Positions 52,264 to 61,802 are shown, numbered from the stretch's first letter. The stretch is DNA of 64,000 nt from JACCXG01 sp963785755 (GCA_963785755.1 CAWAXG010000071.1:372001-436000); one strand, 5' to 3'. Translations and numbers: made by a program. The notes: generated by a model not told the origin, from the sequence alone.

Positions 52264-52860
52264 ATGAAGGCATCTCGCATTGGCGGCTTCGCCGCTCTGG
52301 CGCTCGCTGTCTCGGTCGTGTCGTGCACGGATTCGGTCCGTCAGGGCACCGGAGCGTCCTTCCTGATCATCGACAGGCTGCAGGCAGCATCCGGCGCAGA
52401 GCCCGACGAATTCGGTGGCACGCTGCAGTCGGATGTCGTGACGATCGTCGACGGACGGCCGACAATTTTCAACGACCTTGCAGAAGTGACGTTCTCGCTT
52501 GGGCAGAAGGATCCCGCGCGGGGAACCACTCCCACGCAGAACATCCACATCACCGTCGACCGATACAACGTGCGTTACATCCGTGCTGACGGCCGCAATA
52601 CGCCCGGCGTCGATGTGCCATACCCGTTCGACGGCAGCGTCACGTTGACCGTGCGGGCGGATGGCAGCTTCACGGCGTCCTTCCCGATCGTCCGCCACGT
52701 CGCCAAACAGGAATCTCCGCTCGGCGCGCTCGCCTTCGGTCCCGTGATCATCTCGACGATCGCGGAAATCACGTTCTATGGCCGGGACCAGGTCGGCCAC
52801 GAAGTGACGGTGACGGCCCGCATCGGCGTCGACTTCGGCAATTTCGCAGACCCGGCATAG
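52264..52860 (+). CDS. Putative lipoprotein, pil operon-linked
   Basis: 198 residues. Lipoprotein signal with FAALALAVSVVSC, so the mature Cys is at about residue 21. The rest looks all-beta (FLIIDRLQAASGAEPDEFGG, VDVPYPFDGSVTLTVRADGS, EITFYGRDQVGHEVTVTARI). Not recognised; it starts 4 bp after pilQ and is followed by another lipoprotein, so both may belong to a pilus-associated outer-membrane assembly. Confidence 0.65.
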   Translation: MKASRIGGFAALALAVSVVSCTDSVRQGTGASFLIIDRLQAASGAEPDEFGGTLQSDVVTIVDGRPTIFNDLAEVTFSLGQKDPARGTTPTQNIHITVDRYNVRYIRADGRNTPGVDVPYPFDGSVTLTVRADGSFTASFPIVRHVAKQESPLGALAFGPVIISTIAEITFYGRDQVGHEVTVTARIGVDFGNFADPA

Positions 52861-52951
52861 CCGGTCGAGCGGTTCGTGCAGCTTTCGGGTGGGTAGTCGC
52901 ATCACTGGACGTGACCGAATCAAGAGGCCCGGCACAGCCGGGACAATCGAT

Positions 52952-53968
52952 ATGAAGCAGTCTCTTCTGAACAGGTGTGTTGCGCTCGTGGCGGTCGCCG
53001 TGACCGTCGTGGGATGCACGATGAAGGAGCAGGAGCCGCCGCCTCTTACCGGGCCCTCCGAGTTCGCCCAGTCGCTCACCGTTACGGTGACGCCGGACGT
53101 GATCTTCCAGGATGGCGCATCGCAGAGCATCGTCACTGCGAACGCGAAGGGACCGAACGGGAACCCGCTGGCGAACATCTCACTCCGCGCTGAGATCAGC
53201 GTCGGCGGCGTCGTGACGGACTTCGGCAAACTTTCGGCGCGGAACATCGTGACCGACGGCAACGGCCGGGCCACGGTCGTCTACACGGCTCCAGCGACGC
53301 CTACCGGTCCAGTCGTGGATGAATTCAGACTCGTGAACATCGCGATTACCCCGCTTGGAAATGATTTCGGCAATTCCGTTCCGCGTGTGACGACGCTTCG
53401 TCTCGTGCCACCCAGCGGGGTCATCATCGCGCCGCCAGATGGCCTCGTCCCCCTGTTCACATTCACCCCCACTTCGCCGACGGATCACGAGAACGTCCTG
53501 TTCGACGCTTCCGCAAGCGAGGCACCAGCGAACAATCCGATCGCGCAGTATCGTTGGGACTTCGGCGACGGCGGCTCGGGAAGCGGCAGGACGACGACGC
53601 ACGCATTCAACTCGGCTGGAACGTTCTCGGTGACCCTGACTCTTGTCGATGGGTTCGGCCGCTCGCGGTCATCAGCCCAGACGATCATCGTTGGCGCTGG
53701 AGCGACGCCGACAGCGCGGTTCAATTTCTCGCCGACCGTGCAGTCGGTCAACCGCGACGTCTTCTTCAACGCGGCCGAATCGACGGCGTCTCCTGGCCGG
53801 CGGATTGTGAACTACTTCTGGAACTACGGTGACGGCACCTCGGGCAACGACGGGCAATCGCCGCGACACGCCTACGGACGGGCCGGAACCTACGTCGTAA
53901 CGCTCACCGTCACGGACGATGCCGGTCGCACGAACACCGCGCAGGGGCAGGTGACCATAACGCCCTGA
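52952..53968 (+). CDS. PKD-domain lipoprotein
   Basis: 338 residues from ATG 52952. Signal NRCVALVAVAVTVVGC gives a lipoprotein. A Big/Ig-like domain (VTPDVIFQDGASQSIVTANA, then GNGRATVVYTAPATPTGPVV) leads to two PKD domains with the WDFGDG and WNYGDG marks (AQYRWDFGDGGSG, VNYFWNYGDGTSG) and the ThHAF/SPRHAYG strands (TTTHAFNSAGTFSVTLTL; RHAYGRAGTYVVTLTV). PKD domains often bind polysaccharide or protein outside the cell. The upstream in-frame GTG/ATG at 52889 lacks a signal sequence, so the internal start is chosen. Confidence 0.82.
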   Translation: MKQSLLNRCVALVAVAVTVVGCTMKEQEPPPLTGPSEFAQSLTVTVTPDVIFQDGASQSIVTANAKGPNGNPLANISLRAEISVGGVVTDFGKLSARNIVTDGNGRATVVYTAPATPTGPVVDEFRLVNIAITPLGNDFGNSVPRVTTLRLVPPSGVIIAPPDGLVPLFTFTPTSPTDHENVLFDASASEAPANNPIAQYRWDFGDGGSGSGRTTTHAFNSAGTFSVTLTLVDGFGRSRSSAQTIIVGAGATPTARFNFSPTVQSVNRDVFFNAAESTASPGRRIVNYFWNYGDGTSGNDGQSPRHAYGRAGTYVVTLTVTDDAGRTNTAQGQVTITP

Positions 53969-53992
53969 CGGTCGAGCGGCGAGTGGTAGACT
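53965..53992 (+). promoter_or_regulatory. Possible promoter for the TPR gene at 54024
   Basis: CTGACG (53965-53970) and TAGACT (53987-53992) with a 16-bp spacer; the ATG is 31 bp from the -10. A moderate match. Confidence 0.35.
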
Positions 53993-54023
53993 GCGGTCGG
54001 CTGCAGTCGCGTTCGCCCTTCGC

Positions 54024-54662
54024 ATGGCAGACAATCGACGAATCGAAGATCTGAGGCGCCGGGTCCAGCTGGACCCGGCGTCAATCGCTTTTGCGGCGCT
54101 CGCGGAGGAATACCGCCGATCCGGACAGTTCGAAAACGCGATCGCCACCTGCCAGGCAGGCCTTCAGCGTCATCCCGCCTACATCTCGGCGCGGGTCACC
54201 CTGGGCCGGTCGCTGCTCGAGCTTCAACGCTTCGATGAAGCGCGCCAGGAACTGGAGAACGTGCTTCGCGTGGCGCCAGAGAACCTGGCTGCGATCCGTG
54301 GCCTGGCCGAAATCCACGAACGAACCGGCGAGACGTCTGTTCCCGATTCGCTGACTGCTGCGGAAGGTCACGAGCAGACGCCGGACGCATCCGAGCCGCC
54401 GCCGGCGCCGATCGAGGCACCTGAGCCCGCACCGATCCGGCCGGTCAAGCTTTCAATCGTCCCTGACCCGCCGGCGCCCGCAGAACCTCAGGCTCCACAG
54501 CCGGCGCCGTCTGCGTACCCGGTGCCGACGCCGAGTCTGTCTCTTGCGCCAGCGCTTGTTCCTCATCCTGACGAATCAGCCCTGCCCGCGCTCGAGGCTT
54601 TTCTGGCGGCCATCGTCCGCGCACGCCAGTCGATGGGCCGTGACAACCAGTCCACACGTTGA
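54024..54662 (+). CDS. TPR protein, function unknown
   Basis: 212 residues. Three helical pairs in TPR register (PASIAFAALAEEYRRSGQFE, NAIATCQAGLQRHPAYISAR, LGRSLLELQRFDEARQELEN) in residues about 15-100, then a Pro/Glu-rich disordered tail and a short helical end (ALPALEAFLAAIVRARQSMG). No signal peptide is apparent. The stop overlaps the M24 peptidase start by 4 bp. Likely a protein-contact module. Confidence 0.7.
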   Translation: MADNRRIEDLRRRVQLDPASIAFAALAEEYRRSGQFENAIATCQAGLQRHPAYISARVTLGRSLLELQRFDEARQELENVLRVAPENLAAIRGLAEIHERTGETSVPDSLTAAEGHEQTPDASEPPPAPIEAPEPAPIRPVKLSIVPDPPAPAEPQAPQPAPSAYPVPTPSLSLAPALVPHPDESALPALEAFLAAIVRARQSMGRDNQSTR

Positions 54663-55835
54663 CGCGCGACGCTGACCACCGTTCACCGTACGCCCGCCGG
54701 CTGTCCGTGCTTCGCGACGCGCTCGGTGCGGCTGGGGTGGATGCTCTTCTCGTAACCCATCCACCAAACCTGCGATATCTCGTCGGATTCGAGGGCAGTT
54801 TGGGCGCACTGCTGATTTCGACCGCACACGCTGCGCTCGTCGTCGATGGTCGCTATCTCACGTCCGCGACCACCCGTGTGGCGAGCACGAAGGGCCTCGA
54901 GGATGTGCGCGTCGAACTGGCGGACCGGGGCCTCGAGGAAGCCGTGGCACGCGTTGTGATGACTGGTCCCCGGATCTTCAACCTCGGGGTCGAGGCCGCT
55001 GCCATCACGTTGAGCCGCTTCGATCGGTTATCCGAGTCGCTTGGCCGGGCGGAGGCTGATTCACCCGACGGCGCGTCGGCGCCCCGGCTGCGCTCCACCG
55101 AGAACGTCGTCGAACGGGGACGGATGGTCAAAGACGACGATGGAGATTGCGGCGTTGCGCGAAGCCGCGCGGCGGCTGTCGGGAGTGGCCGCTGCAGTGC
55201 TGGCCCGTGTGGACGTGGGCAGGACGGAACAGGACGTCGCCGCGGCCATCGATGCCGCGATTCGTGAGGCCGGCTTCGAGCGTTCAGCGTTCGAGACGAT
55301 CGTCGCTTCGGGCCCGAACAGCGCGCTGCCGCACGCCCGTCCGACCCCGCGGACGCTGCAGCCTGGAGACGGGGTCGTGCTGGACTTCGGAGGGGTCTAC
55401 GACGGATACTGCGTGGATCTGACCCGCACGGTTCAGCTGGCGCCATCTACGGATGAGTTCGGCCGTCTGTTCGATGGAGTCAAGGCCGCCCACGACGCGG
55501 CAATTCGGGCAGTGGCCCCAGGAGTATCGGCGAGCTCAATCGATCAGGCCGCTCGCCAGGTGCTCGAGCGATACGGCCTGGCAGAGCACTTCGTGCACGG
55601 CACCGGACACGGACTCGGTCTGGAAGTTCATGAGGAGCCGCGGCTTACGAAGCCCGGTTCCGCGCTGACGGACGAAACGCTGCAGCCGGGAATGGTATTC
55701 ACGATTGAGCCGGGCGCGTACGTGCCCGGCCTCGGCGGCGTCAGGATCGAGGACGACATCCTCGTGACCACGACAGGCTGCGAGGTGCTGACCGATGTGC
55801 CGATAGACCGGGCAGGTCGGGGCCGGGACGAGTAG
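54659..55835 (+). CDS. M24 family Xaa-Pro peptidase, frameshifted near 55140
   Basis: The N-terminal creatinase-like domain (VDALLVTHPPNLRYLVGFEG, VVDGRYLTSATTRVASTKGL) reads to ERGRMVKDD at about 55138; one base on, EIAALREAARRLSGVAAAVL and the metallopeptidase core follow: VLDFGGVYDGYCVDLTRTV (metal Asp pair), HFVHGTGHGLGLEVHEEPRL and VFTIEPGAYVPGLGGVRIED. Removing one base gives 391 residues, normal for this family. The core, with all five metal ligands, is undisturbed from 55141. It cuts X-Pro bonds. TTG start at 54659. It is followed by accB, without the efp gene that often stands between them. Confidence 0.82.
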
Positions 55836-55863
55836 TCGCGCGGACGTCGCCGACGGGAGACTG

Positions 55864-56355
55864 ATGGATTTCGACGACATCGAGCGGATTCTCGAACTGG
55901 TGCGGGAGCACGACCTCACCGAGTTCGAGCTGGAACGAGAAGGCCTGAAAATCCGAGTCCGCAAGGCGGGCGGATCCGTGCCAGACGCGATGGTTCATCA
56001 AGCGCCCGCCGCGCCAATCCAGGTGCTGGCGCCGGCCGCAGCCCCCCCGCCGTCACCGCCGCAGACTCCAGTCCTCACGGCGGCAACGCCGGAGGACGAC
56101 GACGAGCTCGAACTGGCAGTCGTGAAGTCGCCGATCGTCGGGACCTTTTATCGATCCGCGGAACCCGGCGCCCCGGCGTTCGTGTCCGTGGGGGAGCGGG
56201 TGAAAAAAGATCAGGTGCTCTGCATCATCGAAGCGATGAAGCTCATGAACGAGATCACCTCGGAATACGAAGGCGAAATCGTGAGCGTGTACGTCGAGAA
56301 CGGCAAGCCGGTCCAGTATGGCGAGCGCCTGTTCGCCATCAAGACCTCCGCCTGA
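55864..56355 (+). CDS. accB: Biotin carboxyl carrier protein of acetyl-CoA carboxylase
   Basis: 163 residues. FDDIERILELVREHDLTEFE at the N-terminus, a Pro/Ala linker, then the biotinyl domain with the EAMKLMN motif (Lys is the biotin site) in LCIIEAMKLMNEITSEYEGE. It carries CO2 to the transferase. accC follows after 15 bp. Confidence 0.95.
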   Translation: MDFDDIERILELVREHDLTEFELEREGLKIRVRKAGGSVPDAMVHQAPAAPIQVLAPAAAPPPSPPQTPVLTAATPEDDDELELAVVKSPIVGTFYRSAEPGAPAFVSVGERVKKDQVLCIIEAMKLMNEITSEYEGEIVSVYVENGKPVQYGERLFAIKTSA

Positions 56356-56370
56356 GCGACGGCCATCCGC

Positions 56371-57747
56371 ATGTTCAAGAAAATCCTGATTGCGAATCGC
56401 GGGGAAATCGCCCTGCGCGTGATTTGCGCGTGTCGCGAGCTGGGCATCAAGACCGTCGCCGTGTACTCCGAGGCCGACGAGAACTCGCTGCACGTTCGTT
56501 TTGCCGACGAGGACGTCTGCATCGGGCCGGCGCGGAGCGCGGACAGCTATCTGAGTGTGCCGGCCGTGCTCAGCGCGGCGGAGATCACGGGCGCCGACGC
56601 GATCCACCCCGGTTACGGGTTCCTGTCCGAGAGCGCGTACCTCGCGGAGGTGTGCGAGGCGTGCCACATCAAGTTCATCGGACCGGCGCCAAACGTCATC
56701 CGGTTGCTCGGCGACAAGGCGCGCGCCCGTCGCGCCATGAAGAAAGCGGGCGTGCCGATCCTGCCGGGGACCGATGGTCCGGTCGAGAGCGAAGAGAAAG
56801 CTCAGAAGGTCGCGAAGGATCTCGGATATCCCGTGATCATCAAGGCCGTCGCCGGCGGCGGTGGACGCGGGATGCGGGTGATCCGTCAGCCGGGCGAGTT
56901 GGCAACGGCGCTGAAAACCGCGCAGCGTGAGGCGGAAGCCGCGTTCGGGGTCGGCGACGTCTACATCGAGAAGTACGTTGAGCACCCGCGCCACATCGAG
57001 TTTCAGGTGCTCGGCGATCATCACGGCGCCGTCGTGCATCTCGGTGAGCGCGAATGCTCGATTCAGCGGCGTCATCAGAAGCTGCTCGAGGAAGGTCCCT
57101 CCGTCGCGGTCACGGAAAAGATGCGGCGCAAGCTCGGCAGCGTCGTCGTCGATGCGGCGCGGGCCGTGCAGTATACGAACGCGGGCACCTTCGAATTCAT
57201 TCTCGACGACAAGGGGAACTTCTTCTTCCTCGAAGTCAACACGCGGGTGCAGGTGGAGCACCCGGTGACCGAGTTCATCACCGGCGTCGACATCGTGAAG
57301 GAGCAGATCCGGATCGCGGCCGGCGAACGGCTCTCGTTCAAGCAGGGGGACGTGACGTTCACGGGCCACGCCATCGAGTGCCGCGTCAATGCCGAGGATC
57401 CGGTCACATTCGCCCCGTCTCCCGGCGTCATCCACGTGTTCAGCGTTCCCGGCGGACCGGGCGTGCGCGTCGACACGTTCGCGCATTCCGAGTGCACGAT
57501 TCCGCCGTACTATGATTCGTTGATCGCCAAGATCATCGTCCATGGCCGCGACCGGCAGGAAGCGATCGCGCGCATGCGCCGCACCCTCGAGATGACCGTC
57601 ATCGAGGGGATCAAGACATCCATTCCGCTGCACCTGAAGATCATCAGGGATCCGGATTTCATCGCCGGACGCCTGAGCACCTCGTTCATGGATCGCTACA
57701 TCGCCGAGAAGAAGAGCCCGGAACGCGGCCTCGCCGAGGCCGTCTAG
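56371..57747 (+). CDS. accC: Biotin carboxylase subunit of acetyl-CoA carboxylase
   Basis: 458 residues. ATP-grasp enzyme: MFKKILIANRGEIALRVICA, SADSYLSVPAVLSAAEITGA, DAIHPGYGFLSESAYLAEVC, IIKAVAGGGGRGMRVIRQPG (Gly loop) and FLEVNTRVQVEHPVTEFITG (metal site). It carboxylates biotin on AccB with ATP and bicarbonate. The stop overlaps the thiE GTG. accA and accD are not in the window. Confidence 0.96.
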   Translation: MFKKILIANRGEIALRVICACRELGIKTVAVYSEADENSLHVRFADEDVCIGPARSADSYLSVPAVLSAAEITGADAIHPGYGFLSESAYLAEVCEACHIKFIGPAPNVIRLLGDKARARRAMKKAGVPILPGTDGPVESEEKAQKVAKDLGYPVIIKAVAGGGGRGMRVIRQPGELATALKTAQREAEAAFGVGDVYIEKYVEHPRHIEFQVLGDHHGAVVHLGERECSIQRRHQKLLEEGPSVAVTEKMRRKLGSVVVDAARAVQYTNAGTFEFILDDKGNFFFLEVNTRVQVEHPVTEFITGVDIVKEQIRIAAGERLSFKQGDVTFTGHAIECRVNAEDPVTFAPSPGVIHVFSVPGGPGVRVDTFAHSECTIPPYYDSLIAKIIVHGRDRQEAIARMRRTLEMTVIEGIKTSIPLHLKIIRDPDFIAGRLSTSFMDRYIAEKKSPERGLAEAV

Positions 57748-58385
57748 TGATCGGCGGCCCGGGCAGCCGTCTTTATCCAATCATCGATCAACAAGTTTGT
57801 GAGGCCGCCGGTCTGGAGCCTCTCGTGCTGGCGTCCGCCTGTTTGCGCGGTGGCGCACGGGTGCTTCAGCTGCGGGTGAAGTCGGGTGCCTCGGCGCCGT
57901 TTCTGGCGCTTGCCGATGCGGTGGTGGCCGAAGCTCGATCCTGCAGCGCCCTCGTGATCGTCAACGACCGTGCCGACATCGCGCGCGCCGCCGGCGCGGG
58001 CGGTGTGCACGTCGGCCAGGACGACCTTCCGCCGGCGGCCGCCCGCCGAGTGCTCGGTGCGGGCGTAGTCGGTCTGTCGACTCACGACGAGGCTCAGGTG
58101 GACGCCGCGCTCGATTCGGATGCGGACTACATTGCCGTTGGGCCGGTTTACGGAACGGGTACCAAGGAAACCGGCTACACCGCGCGCGGGCTGGATCTGG
58201 TGCGCTACGCGGCGGGCAGGGGCAAACCTGTTGTTGCGATCGGAGGGATCACGCTCGAGCGGACGCCGTTCGTGATTGACGCGGGTGCCGCCATGGTGGC
58301 CGTGATCAGCGATTTGCTGGCAACCGGCGACGTCGAGGCGCGGGTCCGCGACTACCTGTCAGGGGCCAGTGATCGGGCGTCCTGA
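57747..58385 (+). CDS. thiE: Thiamine-phosphate synthase
   Basis: 212 residues, TIM barrel. VLQLRVKSGA, VIVNDRADIARAAGAGGVHV then GQDDLPPAAA, GLSTHDEAQVDAAL and VAIGGITLERTPFVIDAGAA match ThiE, with the HVGQDD diphosphate loop intact. It couples HMP-PP to thiazole phosphate. The GTG start overlaps the accC stop; its placement after accC is unusual. It is the more canonical of the two ThiE-type genes. Confidence 0.88.
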   Translation: MIGGPGSRLYPIIDQQVCEAAGLEPLVLASACLRGGARVLQLRVKSGASAPFLALADAVVAEARSCSALVIVNDRADIARAAGAGGVHVGQDDLPPAAARRVLGAGVVGLSTHDEAQVDAALDSDADYIAVGPVYGTGTKETGYTARGLDLVRYAAGRGKPVVAIGGITLERTPFVIDAGAAMVAVISDLLATGDVEARVRDYLSGASDRAS

Positions 58386-58413
58386 ACACGCGGCGTCAGG
58401 CCCGTCACTCATT

Positions 58414-58442
58414 TTGGCCGGGCCTCGCTGTGTGCGTATAAT
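58414..58442 (+). promoter_or_regulatory. Promoter of the APC permease gene
   Basis: TTGGCC (58414-58419) and consensus TATAAT (58437-58442) with a 17-bp spacer. A short hairpin (AGGCCCG 58398-58404 with CGGGCCT 58419-58425) overlaps the -35 and could also slow transcription from thiE. The leader is about 100 nt with no riboswitch that I recognise. Confidence 0.65.
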
Positions 58443-58548
58443 CCCCTCGCTCCATCAAACCCCGTCGCGGCGAGTGGGCGGTCCTTCCGAGAAGCGGCGT
58501 CGTCGAGTACCGGGGTGCTAGGCGATCCTCCAGACAAAGGGATGCAGA

Positions 58549-60021
58549 GTGGGCTCACTGAATAGAACGAAGTCGATCGACAACCTTCTCGCCGAAAGCC
58601 GACAGAGCGGAGAGGGAACGCTCAAGCGGACGCTGGGTCCGTGGTCGCTCGTCGCGCTCGGCATCGGCGCGATCATCGGAGCGGGCCTGTTCGTCCGGAC
58701 CGCTGCGGCCATCGCCGACCGGGCCGGTCCGTCGGTCGTCCTCGCGTTCATCGTCGCGGGAGTCGGCTGCGCCTTCGCCGGGCTCTGTTATGCGGAATTC
58801 GCGTCGATGATTCCCGTCGCCGGGAGCGCGTACACCTATTCGTACGCGACGATGGGCGAGTTCGTCGCCTGGGTCATCGGCTGGGACCTGGTCCTCGAGT
58901 ATGCGGTCGGCGCCGCGACCGTGGCGATCGCCTGGAGTGAGTATCTCAACCGCGTGCTGGAGTGGTTCGGGTTGCGCATCCCGTACCAATGGTCGCACTC
59001 GCCGTTCGAGACGATGCCGGGGAGCGACGTGACGGGCGTCATGAACATCCCGGCCGTCATCATCCTGTTCCTGCTCTCGATGCTGCTCATCCGCGGCACG
59101 AAGGAATCCGCGCTCGTCAACAGCCTGATCGTCGTCGTCAAGGTTTCGATCGTGTTGATGGTGATCGCGCTCGGCTGGGGCTACATCGATCCCGCGAACC
59201 ACACGCCGCTGATCCCGGCGCCCACCACCTACGTCACGCCGCAAGGGGTTGCCCACAACTACGGCGGGATCATGGGCATCCTCGGCGCGGCCGGCGTCGT
59301 CTTCTTCGCCTACATCGGCTTCGATGCGGTGTCCACGGCGGCGCAGGAGGCGAAGAATCCAAAGCGCGACATGCCGATCGGGATTCTCGGCTCGCTCGTG
59401 GTCTGCACCGTGTTGTACGTGCTGTTCTCGTACGTGCTCAGCGGCATCGCCACCGTCGAGGACTTCCGGTCCACCGGACGCGAGGCATCCGTCGCGTTCG
59501 CCATCTCGAAGTACATGCTCGGGTACGAATGGCTGTCGCGGGCCGTCACGGTGGCGATTCTCGCCGGCTTCTCGTCGGTCATTCTGGTCATGCTGCTCGG
59601 CCAGTCGCGCGTCTTTTATTCGATGAGCCGCGACGGGCTCGTGCCACCGGTATTCTCCGAGGTGCATCCGAAGTACCGGACGCCATACAAGTCGAACCTG
59701 CTGTTCTTCGTCTTCACGGCCGTGTTCGGCGCGTTCATTCCGGGGGACATCGTCGGCGAGATGACCAGCATCGGGACCTTGTTCGCGTTCGTGCTGGTGT
59801 GCGCCGGGGTGTGGATCATGCGTCATCGGCGGCCGGACATCGAGCGAGGCTTCACGGTGCCCGCGCTTCCGTTCGTGGCCGTGGCCGGCATGGTCACCTG
59901 CGGGGCGATGATTTACGGGCTCGGCTGGACCAACTGGCTGCGTCTGGCGGCCTGGCTGGCCGTTGGTCTCGTGATTTACCTTGGCTACGGCCGCCGACAC
60001 AGCAAGCTCGCGACTGCGTAG
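58549..60021 (+). CDS. APC superfamily amino acid permease
   Basis: 490 residues with about 12 membrane helices. The substrate-binding GIGAIIGAGLFVRTAAAIAD (TM1) and ILGAAGVVFFAYIGFDAVST, then AAQEAKNPKRDMPIGILGSL (TM6-7) are typical of the cationic/broad-range amino acid transporters like YfnA/CAT. GLCYAEFASMIPVAGSAYTY is another family mark. The GTG start (58549) gives a normal N-terminal tail. Substrate not certain. It has its own promoter. Confidence 0.88.
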   Translation: MGSLNRTKSIDNLLAESRQSGEGTLKRTLGPWSLVALGIGAIIGAGLFVRTAAAIADRAGPSVVLAFIVAGVGCAFAGLCYAEFASMIPVAGSAYTYSYATMGEFVAWVIGWDLVLEYAVGAATVAIAWSEYLNRVLEWFGLRIPYQWSHSPFETMPGSDVTGVMNIPAVIILFLLSMLLIRGTKESALVNSLIVVVKVSIVLMVIALGWGYIDPANHTPLIPAPTTYVTPQGVAHNYGGIMGILGAAGVVFFAYIGFDAVSTAAQEAKNPKRDMPIGILGSLVVCTVLYVLFSYVLSGIATVEDFRSTGREASVAFAISKYMLGYEWLSRAVTVAILAGFSSVILVMLLGQSRVFYSMSRDGLVPPVFSEVHPKYRTPYKSNLLFFVFTAVFGAFIPGDIVGEMTSIGTLFAFVLVCAGVWIMRHRRPDIERGFTVPALPFVAVAGMVTCGAMIYGLGWTNWLRLAAWLAVGLVIYLGYGRRHSKLATA

Positions 60022-60226
60022 TCGCTGGTGAGTTTCCGGGTGCGCGGCGCGAGTCTCGATTTCGAGGGTCGCGCCGCGGCCATAGCAGGTCGAGGGCGGA
60101 CGGACTGGCTCATTTCCCCTTCATCTCCGGGCGCACGCCGCTGGTCGTCCTGCCGTCTTGCCGACGCGCCGCCGACCGGGCGGAGTGTTGCCCAACCGCA
60201 GCGAGCAGTCGGACGGTGAATCGATA

Positions 60227-61153
60227 GTGCCTGCACGCCTCCTGGACGGGCTGTCGGTGGCGGCCGCGATCCGCCGGTCCGTGTCGCCCGACGTCGAAGC
60301 GTTCACGGCGAGCGCCGGGCGTCCTCCAGGGCTTGGAATCGTCCTCGTGGGCGAGGATCCCGCCTCGGAAATCTACGTTCGCAACAAGGTCAAAGCGGGT
60401 GGCGAGACCGGCTTGCGGGTCGACCTGCAGCGGCTGCCGGGCACTGCCAGCCTCGACGACCTGCTCGCGCTCGTTGATCGCCTCAACGCGAGCGCCGAGC
60501 ACGATGGGATTCTCGTGCAGGCGCCGCTGCCCGCGGCGATGGGGAAGGAAGCCGCACAGCGCGTCTTCGACGCCATCGATCCCGCCAAGGATGTCGACGG
60601 CTTTCACCCGACGAACGTCGGCAAGCTGGTTCAGGGACGCGCCCATCTGGCGCCGTGCACGCCGTCAGGCGTCATCGAAATGCTCGATCACTTTGGCGTG
60701 AAGATCGGCGGCACGCGGGCCGTCGTGCTCGGACGCAGCGAGATCGTCGGCAAGCCGATGGCGCTGCTGCTGCTGCGCCGCGACGCGACGGTCACCGTCT
60801 GTCATTCCAAGACGCCCGGCATCGCCGCCGTCGCGGCGGAAGCGGACATCCTGGTTGCGGCGATCGGCCGCGCCGGGTTCGTGACGCCGGACTTCGTCAA
60901 GCCGGGAGCGGTCGTGATCGACGTCGGCATCAACCGCGTGACCGATCGCGCGGTTGCCTCCGACCTGCTGGCGGGATCATCGCGGCTCGCCGATTTCGAG
61001 CGTCGCGGGTCCGTTGTCGTCGGTGACGTGCACCCCCGCGTTGCCGAGACCGCAGGGGCGCTCACGCCGGTGCCCGGCGGCGTCGGCCCGCTGACGATTG
61101 CGATGCTGTTGAAGAACACCGTGACGGCCGCGCTCGCGCGACAGCCCCGCTGA
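60227..61153 (+). CDS. folD: Methylene-THF dehydrogenase/methenyl-THF cyclohydrolase
   Basis: 308 residues from GTG 60227, where homology starts (ARLLDGLSVAAAIRRSV); the extension to 60158 has none. SEIYVRNKVKAGGETGLRVD (YxxxK catalytic site), HDGILVQAPLPAAMGKEAAQ, PAKDVDGFHPTNVGKLVQG and VVLGRSEIVGKPMALLLLRR (Rossmann) are present. It interconverts one-carbon forms of tetrahydrofolate and would link to the formiminotransferase at 358-1251. It is followed by coaE after 31 bp. Confidence 0.93.
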   Translation: MPARLLDGLSVAAAIRRSVSPDVEAFTASAGRPPGLGIVLVGEDPASEIYVRNKVKAGGETGLRVDLQRLPGTASLDDLLALVDRLNASAEHDGILVQAPLPAAMGKEAAQRVFDAIDPAKDVDGFHPTNVGKLVQGRAHLAPCTPSGVIEMLDHFGVKIGGTRAVVLGRSEIVGKPMALLLLRRDATVTVCHSKTPGIAAVAAEADILVAAIGRAGFVTPDFVKPGAVVIDVGINRVTDRAVASDLLAGSSRLADFERRGSVVVGDVHPRVAETAGALTPVPGGVGPLTIAMLLKNTVTAALARQPR

Positions 61154-61184
61154 CGACGGCGCCGGGAAAGGGAGGGCGGAGGAC

Positions 61185-61781
61185 GTGCTGCAGGTCGCGC
61201 TGACGGGCGGCATCGCGACAGGCAAGTCGTATTGCCTGGAGCGGTTCGCGGCCCGGAAGGTCCCGACCGTGGATGCCGACCGGCTGGCGCGGCTCGCGGT
61301 CGCGCCGGGCTCCGCTGGTCTTGCCGCCGTCGTCGAACGGTTCGGCCCCGGCATGCTGCTGGCCGATGGCTCCCTCGACCGGCCGGCGCTGGCCAAGATC
61401 GTCTTCGCGGACCGCGCCGCGCGCGCCGATCTCGAGGCCATCGTTCACCCCGACGTCTATCGCCGGATTCGAGACTGGCTCGCCAGGCTGCCACCCTCGA
61501 CGCCGGTGGCGATCGCGGACATCCCGCTTCTGTTCGAAACCGGCCACGAACACGACTTCGACAAGGTGATCGTGGCCGCGTGCTCGATGTCCGAGCAGCT
61601 GCGGCGGCTCGTGGTTCGGGACGGTCTCAGCGAGAGCGCCGCCCGCGCGAGGCTGGATGCGCAGTGGCCGATCGACGAAAAGATCAAGCGCGCCGATTAT
61701 GTGATTCGGACCGACGGCAGCTTCGCCGACACCGACGCGGAGATCGTGCGGGTCCACGAGGCGCTCATCGCGGCCGGTTAG
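61185..61781 (+). CDS. coaE: Dephospho-CoA kinase
   Basis: 198 residues. P-loop VALTGGIATGKSYCLERFAA, DADRLARLAVAPGSAG, and the lid-like LEAIVHPDVYRRIRDWLARL with IADIPLLFETGHEHDFDKVI are characteristic. It adds the 3'-phosphate in the last step of CoA synthesis. Start GTG 61185. It converges on the lapB-like gene, 21 bp away. Confidence 0.92.
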   Translation: MLQVALTGGIATGKSYCLERFAARKVPTVDADRLARLAVAPGSAGLAAVVERFGPGMLLADGSLDRPALAKIVFADRAARADLEAIVHPDVYRRIRDWLARLPPSTPVAIADIPLLFETGHEHDFDKVIVAACSMSEQLRRLVVRDGLSESAARARLDAQWPIDEKIKRADYVIRTDGSFADTDAEIVRVHEALIAAG

Positions 61782-61802
61782 GCCCGACGGTCCGTCGCGT
61801 GG

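Noticed and set aside
56053..57780. 575-codon reverse frame opposite accC
   Set aside because: His/Asp/Arg-rich shadow with no motif, while accC is complete on the forward strand.
58555..60000. 481-codon reverse frame opposite the APC permease
   Set aside because: Highly charged shadow of a membrane-protein gene; no known domain.
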